Positions 10,556 through 23,238 of a stretch of DNA of 64,000 nt are shown here, piece by piece. Where the stretch lies: assembly GCA_036897095.1 (NCBI GenBank), contig JAYMSP010000170.1:1-64000 (forward strand), given 5' to 3'. Position 1 is the first letter of the stretch. Each line of letters opens with the position of its first letter. This DNA is from Plantago elongata (taxonomy: Eukaryota; Streptophyta; Magnoliopsida; Lamiales; Plantaginaceae). The notes under the pieces are model-generated. The model did no database searches. It was not told the origin of the DNA and worked only from the letters and a program-made list of their open reading frames with translations. The translations under genes and the position numbers were made by a program.

Positions 10556-13500
10556 TCAAAAAAGTGATTGAACAGGTTTTGTTGGACACATAGTTGAAAC
10601 GGACTTGAGCTGTCATGACAAAAACGGTGTAAGAACAGAATATTATAAACCTGTTTAACTTCTAAAGGTACTTTTGCTTAAAAGGCACTTCTGTGGCTAA
10701 ACCATACTAACCTACCACCTAGTATTGATTTTGACCACCCCACTATGAAAAGCAGGTTGTTTTATTACTGCTGTGTTTGTTCTTTTTTGTGGAACAAGTG
10801 TTCCTAACTCGCAAACGCTGAAGTTAGGAAACTTTGAGAATAAACAAACTTACCTTAGCTTGTGCATATTTTTCACGAATGGCCTTAAGCATGGATTTGC
10901 TGGATTTTAGTTGTAAGTCTTGCAATTCAAGAACTGTACATTTCAGCTCTAATGCAGTGTACCTTGTATAGTACTCAAGAGTTGGGTTCTGCAAGAAAGT
11001 ATGTGAACATTTTTGAATTAATTTATAGCAGGGAAGATTGTGGGATCAAGACAAATGATAAGAAAACCAACCCATGGATGGTCTGACTGATCAAGTGTCC
11101 ATCTAGCCAGGAATACAACAGAGGCAGCGATCATTGATGGAAGAAACTTAAGAAAACTGTACTCGATTAAGGTTAATTCTGCTAAATAGTTTGCCAAGTA
11201 TTCAAGCTCAACTGAAGGGACCTGAAAATTTTGAAGAGTTTGGATATGGTCAAAGTAGCTCACTCTCCACAGATAAAGAACTTGAGAAACAAAATATTAT
11301 TCACCTCGTAAGATGCTTGAGCTGCTTGAATAAACCGTCTGTAATGGAAGCAATTAACAGGAAATTAGAAGAGGTGACTTAGCAAAGTAACTTCTATGGC
11401 ATCGGAAAGTTAGGTAGTTTTGAGACACCAATTACCTAAGGAACTTCTTTGTGGTCGGAACAGACAATTGAAAGCCCAAAATGTTTAAAACGCAGCTTTC
11501 CATTTTCACAACCTGCCATGCGACAAGGTTTAAATTCCAAACAATAATGCAAATGAGGATTTTAAGTGATACACAATGTAAATAGTATAATAGGATTTAA
11601 ATGGCTGAGAATTGAGATGACAAAATAAATAGAATGAGGGATTTTATTCAATGTTGACTACACTACAAAATGAATAGGATTGCATTCAGCAATTTTTTGA
11701 ATGGAATAGCAATGCAAACATTTTGCTTCGACACTGGTTTCTGTTGACTACACTACAAAATGAATACATGTTTTGTTACATGAATTTATCAAAATAGGCA
11801 TAGTAAATGGAGTACATGATATGAAACAGCTGCAGTTTCACTTTATAATTTTTCAAACCAAAATTCCACGTCAGAATTTTGTCTTGATGCAAAATAAGTT
11901 CTAGAAGACATTAAGGCTCACCATTACACTAAGTATGGAGTATTATATAAAATCTGTAGCCAGAAATTTCTCCCTAGCAAGTCAGAAGCACAGAAAACGT
12001 CTGTCATTTCTAAACAAAGGCATACCATACCTCTTCTTTTGAGTAGGTATTGTCGGTGATGAAGCAGAATTCTTCCACACGAGGTGCACAAATTTCTTCG
12101 TACTTCCTATAGAATGGCATACGGATTGAAATGAAAGAATTAAGTGCTGCTAGACCAAGAGAGAGAAAATGACCAGTAACATTGACAAATTGCACAACTA
12201 AACAAGGCAACTAGCATCTTTGTGCATTATACTCTCTTGTTCCCAATAGAAATTATACATACTTATCTAGGCACAAGAACTGAGGAAATGAGGGAAAAGT
12301 GGAGTGTTGACGGGGAATTTTGATGAAGAAAGGAATAAAAGCTGGAAATGGCGTACCATTCAATAAAGAATTAAGAAAGTGGATAATAGTTTGATAAAAA
12401 ATATTTTGAACTTGGCAGGCTTGTATCATTTTAAGCTGGATACCCCAAATGGAAATTTGTATAATTTTAAAAGGGGTGGAGGAGAATTGTTCAGCTCAAG
12501 TGAAGGCATTGTAAGAGAGTAGTAAACACCTTTTGCTTCTAGGCTTCTATCATATTGTTTGGTTTTGTATTTGTATACACAGGTAACGATGAAGTACTTA
12601 CGAAGCAATTAGCATGCAGGTAACTCCAAGAAGTTGCAACTTTTGCTTCTCAATGAAATTCTTAGACAGAAATCTATCTATAAGATTAACTGTCAGGTAG
12701 AGTGTATCAGGGACCAGTCTGTATTCTTCTGAGACCTGGAAAAAAGAAAAGGAAGGACATTGAATAAATATTCATTCGGGTGGTAGAATTAAAAGAAAGT
12801 ATCTCATGACTACAATGAAGCCCTTATTAATGGCTATTTCAAAGCTGAGAAACAGTGTTCTTTTTTCTATTTTACAGGATTAGGAGGGAAAAAAGGTGTG
12901 AGCTCAGGTGAATGGCAAGATATTGTTAAGACTTAAAAGGAAACAAAAGAAAAGAACATTATAGCTAAATAGATACCAGCTACATCAATTAAAGAGCAAT
13001 TTAAACAATATTAGATCAGGGAAGCACACCTCTACAAGCCAATCAATCAGTATGCCCCGCATTCCATGAGTAATGTCCTGCTGCAGCTTTTCCATATAAT
13101 CAGCCATAGGTCTTCGGTCAAGCTGAGTAACGACAAAAAACAAGAAAAGGTAAGACCATCTTAGTCACCAGGAAAAGGAATCCCGTGCCAAAGCAAGATC
13201 TACCCAGTAAAGACAACAGTAGAGAGACCTAAAACTTTCTCTTTCTGATTATGTAAATTCAAGTAAGCCAAGTATAGAAGAACCAAGAGAGATGTGATAT
13301 GTAAATTTAGCATGCTACACTAATTGTAAAACTAATCATAACAAAACAACATGGGCTCATGCTGATTTGTTAATAATTTAATCCATACTGGCAGCTTTAC
13401 ACACCTGTACTGCATGCAAGCTCGAGTATATATCAGCTGCATACATGCTGCACATCTTAGGATCCTGGTGTTTTGCATCTATATCAACTATGCCACTTTC

Positions 13501-14909
13501 TTCCAAATAGTCCTCCTTGCAAAGCTTGTTGCCTTCTGCATTATCATACAAACGATGTCAAGCAGAAACCAGCTAGAGAGAACAGTTAAAATAACCAACA
13601 TTCTTTGGGTAAATTCAAATTCAATACTTTCCAAAGTCTGACATATTAGACATTGAAATAATATGTTTGTCTAAGGCAAGCAAACAATTATGTATCCAGC
13701 TTGTTGTGCAAATTTGATTTGACATGAGAGTTGCATCATGTAACTCAGAAACAAGACTACTCTCGTCCAAACTAATTTAAACTTTTTCTCCAGCAAATAC
13801 CACTTTTGCACATTCTAAGTGAACATGAAAACCAAATCATATTGCCAGAACAGTTGTGTGCAAATTAGTTCTTCAAGCACATTTGTTAAGACTAACAATA
13901 CAAAATTTCCCAATAAATGAACATAATGGTAAAAAATCAACGACATAATAACCACAAACTGGAACCTAATTTGTCTTGTTAACAATCAAAGAAATGGGCA
14001 TGTGTTTGCTACATGGGCATTTACTAACTTGAAGAAGTTCATTTAGCTTGGTTTACTGCAAAAAGTCTTACCCAAAACCTTAACCTAATGGATGCACTTA
14101 GGAGTGGCTTGAAAATATTGGAAATATTTTCTAAGGAATCAGACCTGCTTCAACTGATATTTTAGCACATATAATTTCTGTATGTACATTTGCCAAGGTT
14201 TCTGTCAAAGCAGTTTCTTTTTCATTTGATTCCTCCACTTTTACTTTGTTCATTTCTTCCATAACGTTTCCTCTGTTATTCCCTTGAAGCTGAGGCTGCT
14301 GAACATAACTAGCAGGTGCTACTTTTCCATTTTTCCATATAGATCCACGTCTATCATGCTTCCTAGCCTGAAAGCACATAATGTCCAGTATTCAGTAAGG
14401 AGCAGACACAATGGAGATGAAGTTTCATACATCATTGCACTTTATCTATAGACAAAAGTATCAAGCAAAAAATAATGATAGATCTCCTATGTGATACAGT
14501 TGAGAATTGAAATTAACCATGCAAGGACATGGCCTTGACCTTACAGCTACATAAATCAATCAAGTAAATCCTCAAAAGAATGGTAGAAAGATACCTGATC
14601 CTTTGTTGCATTTATGATGTTCGAGTACAATTTCCCGCATGTCACATTAGTGACATCCTTAAGAGCAGCTCTTTTCTTATGCTGTGGACCCGAAGATGAT
14701 TGTGTTGATGATGTATTATCATCTGATACTGCTCTTTTCAAGTTTGCTCGTGAGACCGGTTTATCATTCTGTTTTGTTGAAGGGTGCAGAGGTGGCAATC
14801 CTCCTACTGATGAACCAAAAGTCTTCGCCCTTGCCCGTGTGACCCGCCCAATGGGTGGCACTCTGAGGTTAGACGATCTATTCTCATCATTCATAATTGT
14901 CTGCCTCAT
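10556..14909 (-). CDS. CYCA2: A2-type cyclin
   Basis: There are eleven coding exons on the minus strand: 14595-14909, 14145-14367, 13405-13535, 13030-13122, 12602-12735, 12031-12106, 11436-11512, 11305-11338, 11072-11221, 10854-10988 and 10556-10609, giving 473 residues. A-type cyclins activate CDKs in S/G2/M; plant A2 forms restrain endoreduplication and act in stomatal and vascular divisions. Residues 80-88, RAALKDVTN, are an exact mitotic destruction box (RxxLxxxxN). The cyclin core follows: [12 protein letters not shown] begins at residue 244, then [46 protein letters not shown] and [14 protein letters not shown]. The C-terminus FKSV..QSLF is typical of A2. The start is the ATG at 14,909; the frame has a stop 24 bases upstream, so no longer N-terminus is possible on this exon. 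Exon 8 is only 34 bases. A leader intron and an upstream ORF precede it. Confidence 0.94.
11652..11776. repeat. 25-bp direct repeat spaced exactly 100 bp inside a cyclin intron
   Basis: The segment beginning TGTTGACTACACTACAAAAT occurs at 11,652-11,676 and again, identically, at 11,752-11,776. Both lie in the intron 11,513-12,030. The intervening 75 bases are not repeated. Confidence 0.9.
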
Positions 14910-14933
14910 TTGATCACCACTCAATAAAGTGAA

Positions 14934-15142
14934 TTAAAATTCCTTCATGTTCACTGCAAGTAGAGCATGAACATGGAGTTATAACAATCCATATCTACTA
15001 TTTTAAGCTACAGCACGACATGATATCTACAAGAACCAGAATAGAACATAAAGTGGGCATGAGAATAAGTTCTAATACAATGCTTACTCATTGAACAAAA
15101 TGGCATCTCCTGCTGGTTTTCCAAATAGTCTTGATTCAACAT
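14934..15142 (-). other. Upstream ORF in the cyclin 5' leader (spans an intron)
   Basis: On the minus strand an ATG at 15,142 opens a frame (MLNQDYLENQQEMPFCSM) that reaches a splice donor, ATGA|GTAAGC, at 15,087. The matching acceptor (TTGCAG) ends at 14,954. After splicing, the frame continues for a few codons and stops with TAA at 14,934-14,936, giving 24 residues. It ends about 24 bases before the cyclin start codon and shares its frame. Whether it is transcribed is inferred from the splice signals only. Confidence 0.45.
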
Positions 15143-15945
15143 TTACAGCGTCTGCTTCACCTCAAACCTTCAGATTTAAAACATTAATGCATCAGCGCCT
15201 TGTAATCTACAAACACATTTAATCTGACTAAAGAGAATTCTTCAATTGAGCAAAAGTAACTCGCATCAAAAGATCTACTAGTAATCTTGTAGAATGTACA
15301 GTAAATCTACAAATTCGAACTACATTTGGAACTCAAAACCATATCGCAAGTCATCGCGAAACCCTAATCAATCAAACAACTCTATGGAAGCTACATTGCC
15401 AATTTACCGAAATTCTACGGGCAAATCAAACACAAACATCTCAACATTGGCCACAAAAACCTTCAAAGTAAAAAATTACTCAAAATTGAAAACATTTTCC
15501 TCAATCAAATCCATTCCACGAGCTCAACCACGGATCTAAACAAGCTACGAACACCAATTCTAGCTCCGGATAGCTCAAAAGCAAATGGAATCAATTCTCT
15601 TAAACAAAATGCCAATCAAGCACGAATAAACAATATATAGAAAGATCTTCTATTCTCACAAACCAAAACATATTAATACGAAGATTTGAGCTCAATCGAA
15701 GATCTGAATCTTCACAAAATTTCAAACACAGCTCAAAATAAACCAAAATTATTCAAAAAATGAAAATGGAGCTGAGCTCACTCTGCATTATCAGTGAAGA
15801 ACGAGCAGAGCTAGGGTTTGTACAGATCGATCTGTTCCTTTTAGCTTCGTTCTTCAAATGTATAGATACACCAGCTGTGTATGTATGTATGTCTATACTG
15901 TAGATAGAGAGTGAGTGAGTGAAGTGAATGGAAGTGTGAGAGAAT

Positions 15946-15954
15946 GTATATATA
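15946..15954 (-). promoter_or_regulatory. Probable TATA box of the cyclin gene
   Basis: On the minus strand TATATATAC precedes a pyrimidine-rich stretch, with the cyclin leader running to 14,953 and containing at least one intron. No other TATA match stands out at this distance. Confidence 0.4.
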
Positions 15955-18707
15955 CAGATAGGAAGAGAGTGAAGCGGGATGAAGCAAGTTCAAAAAGCTT
16001 CTCAAAAATACCTAAAATAAAGAATCGGACTACACTTTAACATACAATTTTAACAAAATTAAATTATATGATAGATGAATAATAACACGATTTCATATCG
16101 ATATAATAGCGAATGAGGTGAGGTTATTCTTTTTGGGGTATGATAAACATAATTCTTGAAAAACTCTTTAATTTTACGTTAATTTGTATGACAAAGTCAA
16201 ACAGTATACAAAAAATTGTACCTTTTAGCTATTGACATTCCTGATATTTCTATTTCCAGATTGTATTGTTTGATAACCATGGAGTTATTTGCGTTCTTAA
16301 TTAATCTTTATTGTCTTAATATTACCAAGTCAAATTTCGATCCCTCCATTTTCTTAACTGGAAAAACGGACACTGGATAAATACTAAAAACAGCATTTGC
16401 AGTTTAATTTAAAATTTCAAAATACACTTAAAAGAAAGAAGAAATTTAAATACAAGTATTTACTAGATCAATCCAGTCTAATATATATATAAATCCACAT
16501 ACATTTAAACATGTAACGTATATGTGATTGAATATACGATGTTTGTATCAAAATATTTGATATGATTTCATTTAAATATAATCCTTAACATGAGTTGATT
16601 TTCTTTAAACTTAATATTATAAAGGATATAATTTCATTTGAGTGATACAATTAGCTTAATATATTGTCTTTCAAATGGTTTTGTTTTTATATGCTTACCT
16701 CAAATAATAGATATGGAAGGGGTTAGAGATAAAGTAAAATTTTCATATCTACGGTAAACAAATATGTCCATATAGATTATAGGCAGCTCGAGTTATAACC
16801 TTTTAAGTTGAAATATATTCATTGTAAAATGTTTAGGTTAAAATTTTGAGTAAAAAAGATCTAATTATGGGTCACTTACACATAATTCATTTACCATTAT
16901 TTCAACAAAATTCAGATATGTATATGATCAGCTTAATAAGGTAGTGCTGCTATATTATGGTAATGAAATTTCATTTAGTAAGTGATCACAGTTGTATCCA
17001 GCTGAGGTATGACTTATTGATTTATTTTGGTAATAATATTAGCTCACCACTCCAATATTATAGTTGTAATTTAGAGTTTGCCAAAAGTAGTTTTAGACTA
17101 AGATCACCTTGACCGTGCAACTAAATTAGTGAAAACTTATAAAGCGTCTTCGGTTTTATAAAATATTTTGTTAATATCAGGTATTTAATATGCATCCCAA
17201 AATGTTTTATACCGTGAAATAAATAAAATATTTAATATAATAAAAATATTAATTTTGAATAATTGAATTATAGCACTCACTTGTAGCATGTATATTATCA
17301 GAGCTATTAAGTAAGATATTTGAGCAAAATTTATTGTATAGCTAAATGTTTAAAATTCACATTTTCTAAATTGACATTTTCTTAAACCGTCTACGTTGTA
17401 TAAAATGTGAATGGTAGGTAGTTCACACTTAAAATTAATTATTAAGGTGATTTATGGTTTTTTTCTTTATTTTTTTAAATAATTAAGATGACCTGAACTC
17501 CCATCTTATTAATTGGAAGTAAGGTAAATTAAACTTAATTGACTTGTACATCATTATTATTAATCCTTGATCTATGTGATATACTCTAGACCCCCTATAA
17601 TGAATGTAAAATTAATTGCAACTTTATAGCGACCATTTTCACATAATTAGTATTAGGATAGCTGAATTAGCACCTTGATAGTGCTTCTCTTTTGCTCTTT
17701 GACTCAAAATAATGACATTATAGTTTCCCACAAATTAAGATCATCATCTATTACTATCACAAAATAATACCATAGGCAAAAATGTACATTGTCAAGCGGA
17801 CCAAAGGAATCATATAATAGTTGTTTTGAATCTGAATTGTAATTAAGTCCGTTTAAATTGAAGTGAATTAATGAACAGAAACTAAATTATATTTAAGTTG
17901 TTACAATTTATGTTCATATAGAATTGAAATTGTATATGAATTTATAGGGTAAGAATTGAAATTGTGATTGAAAATTGAATTATAATTAAAAATTATGATT
18001 GAATTATATTTTAATAAGTAATTAGTCAATTTTAATAAGCTCTCTAAATACAAACGATCCGACTCGATCATAATTGAATCAAGATCCTCATCAAAGCAGC
18101 CTAAAAAATATACCAGTTCATACTTCTGATAGGATCGGAAAAAGCTTTAAACGTAAATATGTGATACTACAAGTAAACATATAATGATGATCTTATCCTC
18201 AAAGATTAGTGATGAAAATGTGAAATGTTAATTCCTAAAAATGTTGTTAATTAGTATTGGACAAAATGATTTGTTAGAGTTAAATAAAAATTACGGTTCG
18301 TCAACCACTTGGAGTACTCTATATCATTATGGTATTAAATTTTAAGAGTGTGCATGGTCCAACACTATAAATAAAGACTAATGTACATAACCATATTGAT
18401 ATTTTATTCATTAGTTGTCATGTCTTATAAGTTGTGTTCCATATGTGGGGCGAGGGTTGTTCTTTTTGGGGTTTCCTATGGACTTATATCATCGGACTTT
18501 TGCAATGTACTTGGTAGCTTTTTTTTTCCTTAGTCAAATTTTGTTTCTTAAATCCATAAAGTGATAGTTTGCAAATTTGGCTTAGTGGACACTTGTTCCA
18601 AATCTCCGAAGTGGAATATTTCTCTCGGGTACTAATACAAGTCCCACATCATATGCTTACTTGAACAATTGTAATAGAGTAGTGGTTTGGATTTTAAAAC
18701 AATTGGT

Positions 18708-18797
18708 TTTTTTTTTAAACGGGCGAGAGTGAATCAAACTCCCGACCTATTAACTGTAGTTAAAGCGTATTACCAACTGAGCTGCACTTCATTGTCG
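18708..18797 (-). mobile_element. tRNA-derived SINE, copy 2
   Basis: On the minus strand GAAGTGCAGCTCAGTTGGTA (A box, very close to the tRNA form GTAGCTCAGTTGGTAGAGC) is followed by ACGCTTTAACT, and then by a B-box-like GGGAGTTTGATTCACTC. The tail is GCCCGTTTAAAAAAAAAACC. It matches the copy at 38-125 in the A box, spacer and tail. It is the better preserved of the two. Target-site duplications were not convincingly found. Confidence 0.7.
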
Positions 18798-19358
18798 ATT
18801 TCGAAACGTCAGTAAGTTCGAATAATTTATATAAACTCGTAAAGATACATATAAGAATAAAAGTGAAATAAATGCATAGTATATCATAAGTACATCCAAT
18901 GACTCATCGGTTTAAATGTTAAAACCTTTTTCACTTTTTATCCAGACCGAGGCTTAGTATGTGTCCAATGCAATGTGCATGTAACATTAATTTTTGCTGA
19001 AAAATGAAGAGCTTCGGACATGACGGAGTTGGACTCGACTCAACCAGATGAGCATGGCCCTTGCCCGGGTGCCTAAGAAGTAGACTCCAAGACATATGGG
19101 CAACCGAAGAGTTTAATTAGCAATTAAATAATGGATTACGTTATCTATTCTAAGGGCAGCTTGATAACAAAATATCGAGATCTACAATATATAACTAGAT
19201 GGGCGCGTCTTGTAGTGGACCAGCCTGAGCCTGTTCTATTCTATTCTATCTTTCAAAAAGTTGAACCCATTTGACTAATCGACAACTTCTAGTTCTTAAC
19301 TTTTTTGTACTAATAACTTACTACTATACTAGTATATGTATTAAGTAAACATAATTAA

Positions 19359-19412
19359 CTGTATTAATATAGAATAATTCTTCTACTGTATTAATATAGA
19401 ATAATTCTTCTA
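19359..19412. repeat. Perfect 27-bp tandem duplication
   Basis: Two head-to-tail identical units beginning CTGTATTAATATAGAATAAT (19,359-19,385 and 19,386-19,412). No coding context. Confidence 0.95.
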
Positions 19413-20747
19413 CCTTGTGGTATGAGGTCGTGTATCGCGAAGGTATAATATTTAAAGTATCATAAATCAGTATAACATACGACACCGTAGTCAGAACCTG
19501 GAGATTTGTTGTATATTTAACTCTAACCATATAATGTAATGTAGTAATGTATTATCCCAAGTGATTGAATTGAATTCAATTCCTCAGCGGTTGCCAGCGA
19601 AGAAGGTTTGTTGTCATTGGGGAGTGTGATTAGTACTTAATTCGTGCATTATCATCATAAACAATGACCGGACTCTATTAACAAGGTTGTTAGAACGAGA
19701 GCAAAGTCGCCAGTTATACTAAATATTTTCTGGTCCATGTCTGACAACGTAACATGTTCGTTCTAGACCACCTTTACTTGTCTTTTAATAAAACATATTA
19801 GGATTATTAATTAATTTATTTATTTTTAATTAAACTTATCAGTGGTATCCCATTGACTAGAGTGCATGGTCTACAAATTCAAACTTTTCATATGATTCTA
19901 TCCTCTTTCCCCATTAGTTCTCTTTTGAATTTGAATATCATATCAGACTGTACGGTTTCATTCTTCTATATTTCCATCTTCTGTCTTTATCTGGGGTCCC
20001 AAGTTTTACTCTCATCAAGTCATGAATGGTTGCTAAATGCTAATCAGTATTCAGTAGTCCCCCATCCAACTATCCAAGAGGCTCATAATTAGCTGAAAAC
20101 TTGAAATAAAATGATAAAATATAAAAATGTGACAAAAGTTTATTCTAATTGTAGTGATATATAGAGTTACGTGAACAGATAAAAATGACAAATGCAGGGG
20201 AATGGGGTTGGTAGTCACCAAAAGTCATCAACAAGAATTTCACAAAAATGAAATTGTCAAAAAGCATTGTCCAATATGAAGCATATGACTTTCAAACCTC
20301 AATGTCAAAAGGCTTATTTATGGACTTGGGCAGGTGCACCATAGGTTAGGTTAGATAATAAGCCCAAAGCCCATTAGCTGCACAAGATCGAACAGGAAGC
20401 CACTTTTGTTCATTTGGCAGTGTAACACAGCTGATTTCTTATTCTTTCTCCCAGAATTACACACAACAGGAACACAATTATGCCATCTTCCAGGATTATT
20501 TCATATTTTCATGTCCCAGAGTTGCAGAAAATCAAAGTAGAACTCAATAGATGGAGTAAGATTAAACTCTGGTTGGTGAACACTGAACACAAACCTCTAC
20601 CATGGTCCATGACAATATTCAATTTCACTTCACTTTCTCAGTTGTTTTAAATGGAATCCTTCAACGAAGGTGAGACGATATAAATACTGTAACAACATTA
20701 TGTACTTCACACATTTAGCTCATTTACATACAACATTCATTACCTAA

Positions 20748-22875
20748 TTACTTTTTCCATTGGGGTAACCTCTGGACAACAACCTGGAAAAGAAAAGGAT
20801 GTAATCATGTAAGTCATTAATATAAAGATGCTTCATTCAATAATTCACTAACCAAATTATTGTTCTCTGAAGGCTGGTGAGTCTGTGCCAAGGCTAGGAT
20901 CTAAATTTAATACCGGACGAGATAGTAATTAAACCTACCTTTCCAGAATTCTCTTTGTTTCCGACTATAGTTTGGCAAGCTAACCTCCAAGACTCGGGTT
21001 TCTGTAAGATCAACACAAGTATGATTTAACAGTCTGATTGAACTAACACAGTAGAACCAGATGAACTATACGAGTGACAATCACGTGTATTATCAAGTCT
21101 TAATAAGTCCAGCACACTGGCACATTATGTAACATTAATGAGGTGTAGTGTGACATCATTTATTGAACGGAAGGAACTCCATAAGAATGATTCAGGTAGC
21201 TTGCCTTTTTTAGATATTTAAGCTCTGTATTTGTTCTTTCATTCAGCAGATCCTTTCCATCAATAATCTGCAAGAGCAGAAAACACAAAGTTAAGAATAG
21301 GCCGTGCTCCTGCTATACTGAATTCAGCTGATAACTTGATGTATTTCAAACATCCGGGCAAATATGCAATTCTACACTAGAAACAATATCATAGGAAATG
21401 TCCAAGACATTGAGTATAAATTTCGTCACAACCTGCAAAGAATGCTACATATACTTCAGCTAAGGCAGATTGTCTTCGTACACAGATCTTTACTCCATAA
21501 AGTGTGTTTAATTAAACATGCACTCATTTGAGAAGCAGTACTGATACTTGATAGCATATGTTAAACATCACAAGTCCTTAGGCACAATAAGTGCACGAAT
21601 CCTATATTCGCAACATCAAAATTCAATACTTGTTGTTTTTATACTTCTCCTGGTACCACAATCCAGGGGCTCACCTAGAAGGTAAATTCATTACAACCAA
21701 ACATTGGTCAGATTCCCCGAATGTGAAATTATTTTTATCTCCCAGATAATTGTGTTCTAGATAACCGACTAATAAAGAGTAGCAGTAGTTGTTAATTGAG
21801 TTATATGGACATGTCAGAAGAAATAGTGAATGTGGAATAAGTAACATGATATAAGTTACATAACATGACAACAATGCACGAAGTCAAAGCACAAGATCAA
21901 GGTGAAATGAATATCTGAATTTTACCTCTACAATACAAGTCCCACAGCTTCCACCACCTCCACAATTCATTACCTTCCCCTGTCACATTGTAAAACTCAT
22001 GAATTAAGACTCAATCAGGATGAAGTTCCAGGATCAGGAGTAAATACAAACAATAATATAACTACAACGTCAGCTTCTAAGTTCTAACTACAGATCGTCC
22101 ATATATGTTGCATAGCGCATCAACACCACCTAGGCTAGAATTTCACTATTAGGTTAGAACCGTGTTCCAAAATCCAGCGTAATCAAACAAGCCTACTTAC
22201 TATCTATACAATTTGGTAAATTCTTAATAGGAATACAACAGCCTACACAAAGGACTTTTAACACTTGGAGGCCAAAACCAATCAAAACATATCTCGAAAA
22301 CGAAACTTAAAGCCATAGGTACACAGCATCAAATGCGGTATCAATTATAATGAGGAATACTGATGAATATACTTACATAAGCAGCATATAGTTCAAGCTT
22401 GTTATCAGACATAATGTTCCTCAGCAACTTATCACCACTGATTGCAGTCGCTGTATCCACCGGATACTTCCCATCACCATCAACTTTAGGCTAACAATAA
22501 CAGCCAAAACAAGAAAATCACAATTAGGTGAAAAGTTAAAGGAACGAAGAAGTTGGGAAAATTATAATTTTAGTGGGAAACGTATAATTGTGTACCTAAA
22601 TAAATTAAATGTATGAAGTTTTACGTGAGGAGTAAGACGATCAATTGCTATTTAGATGCACCAATAAAGGGTAAATAGTGACTTACCCCAACGAATTGGA
22701 GCTCGATTATAGGTTTCTCAGGTGGTGCGGAGGTGGAGGTTTCCGGCGAAGTAGTGGCGAACGAAATGGGGAATTTTCTCCTGATGGGGAGAAAGGCGGT
22801 GGATCGGCGGTGGCTGGAGGTGGTGGCGGAGAGTTCCGGTAGGCGGAGCAGTGGAGAGAGGCTCATGGAAGCCAT
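20748..22875 (-). CDS. PNSB3: Photosynthetic NDH subunit of subcomplex B 3, chloroplastic (2Fe-2S ferredoxin-like)
   Basis: There are six exons on the minus strand: 22687-22875, 22377-22490, 21926-21979, 21205-21267, 20939-21001 and 20748-20783, giving 172 residues. The product belongs to plant-specific subcomplex B of the chloroplast NADH dehydrogenase-like complex, which drives cyclic electron flow around photosystem I. Residues 1 to about 48 are rich in Ser, Thr, Arg and Pro with few acids, as in a chloroplast transit peptide. The ferredoxin-type cluster ligands are CGGGGSCGTC (Cys107, 113, 116) and a fourth Cys at 149 (RLACQT). The end VVVQRLPQWKK matches the family. The intron between exons 4 and 5 (21,002-21,204) has a GC donor (AAG|GCAAGC). 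The protein junction KYLKK|KPESWR is exactly that of the family, so the unusual donor is well supported. The start is the first ATG giving a transit peptide; an upstream open extension looks non-coding. Confidence 0.94.
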
Positions 22876-23149
22876 GTCGTGGGAAAGGAAACACGTGGAA
22901 GTGTGGAACCACACTCTTTTTACATCTTCTTCATCTAATCGCCACCTTTTCGTGACGTTTTCTTGTCCATGTAATTGTATTGAACTAAAATGTAATGATT
23001 CGAAGAGTGGAGGGACTAATTTGTAATTTATGCATATTTGAGGGATGGTTGATAACATTATGGATATTATTAGTTTAATGTTTATCATTACCTTTTCAGT
23101 TAACTTTTCAACTCTATAATTCTTTATAATAAAAAATTCGTTACTTGAA

Positions 23150-23238
23150 CGTGCAGCTTTTCAAACAAGCTAGTTGATTGTTGAAAAAAAGCTATCTAAC
23201 TAGCTAACTTTTCAGCTAGTTTTGCTAAACATGGCCTA
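23150..23238. mobile_element. MITE fragment (same family as 25,941-26,113)
   Basis: Contains AGCTAGTTGATTGTTGA and ends AGTTTTGCTAAACATGGCC. The terminal TTTTGCTAAACATGGCC resembles the end of the element at 25.9-26.1 kb (GGTAAACATGACC), and TAGTTGATTxxTT recurs inside both. Only one end is recognisable. Confidence 0.35.

Larger units (their letters stand above)
15960..20747. other. Gene-poor AT-rich region between the cyclin promoter and the PnsB3 3' end
   Basis: There is no supported gene in almost 5 kb. Contents recognised: AT-rich low-complexity DNA (16.0-18.6 kb), with AATTGAATT-like simple sequence at about 17,830-18,020; a SINE at about 18.7 kb; a less AT-rich block at about 18,950-19,110 of unknown origin; and a 27-bp tandem duplication at 19,359-19,412. 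The right end (about 20,400-20,747) should contain the PnsB3 3' UTR. The few open frames are short, unlike known proteins, and partly lack ATG starts. Confidence 0.5.

Noticed and set aside
14907-14924. A longer cyclin N-terminus starting at 14,924
   Set aside because: That codon is TTG. The first ATG in frame is at 14,909, and a stop lies just upstream at 14,934-14,936.
22733-23026. 97-codon plus-strand frame opposite PnsB3 exon 1
   Set aside because: Shadow of the transit-peptide coding exon; no independent evidence.
22876-23088. Extension of PnsB3 upstream to 23,088
   Set aside because: The extra residues are not like a transit peptide and are followed by a normal MASMSLSPLL start.
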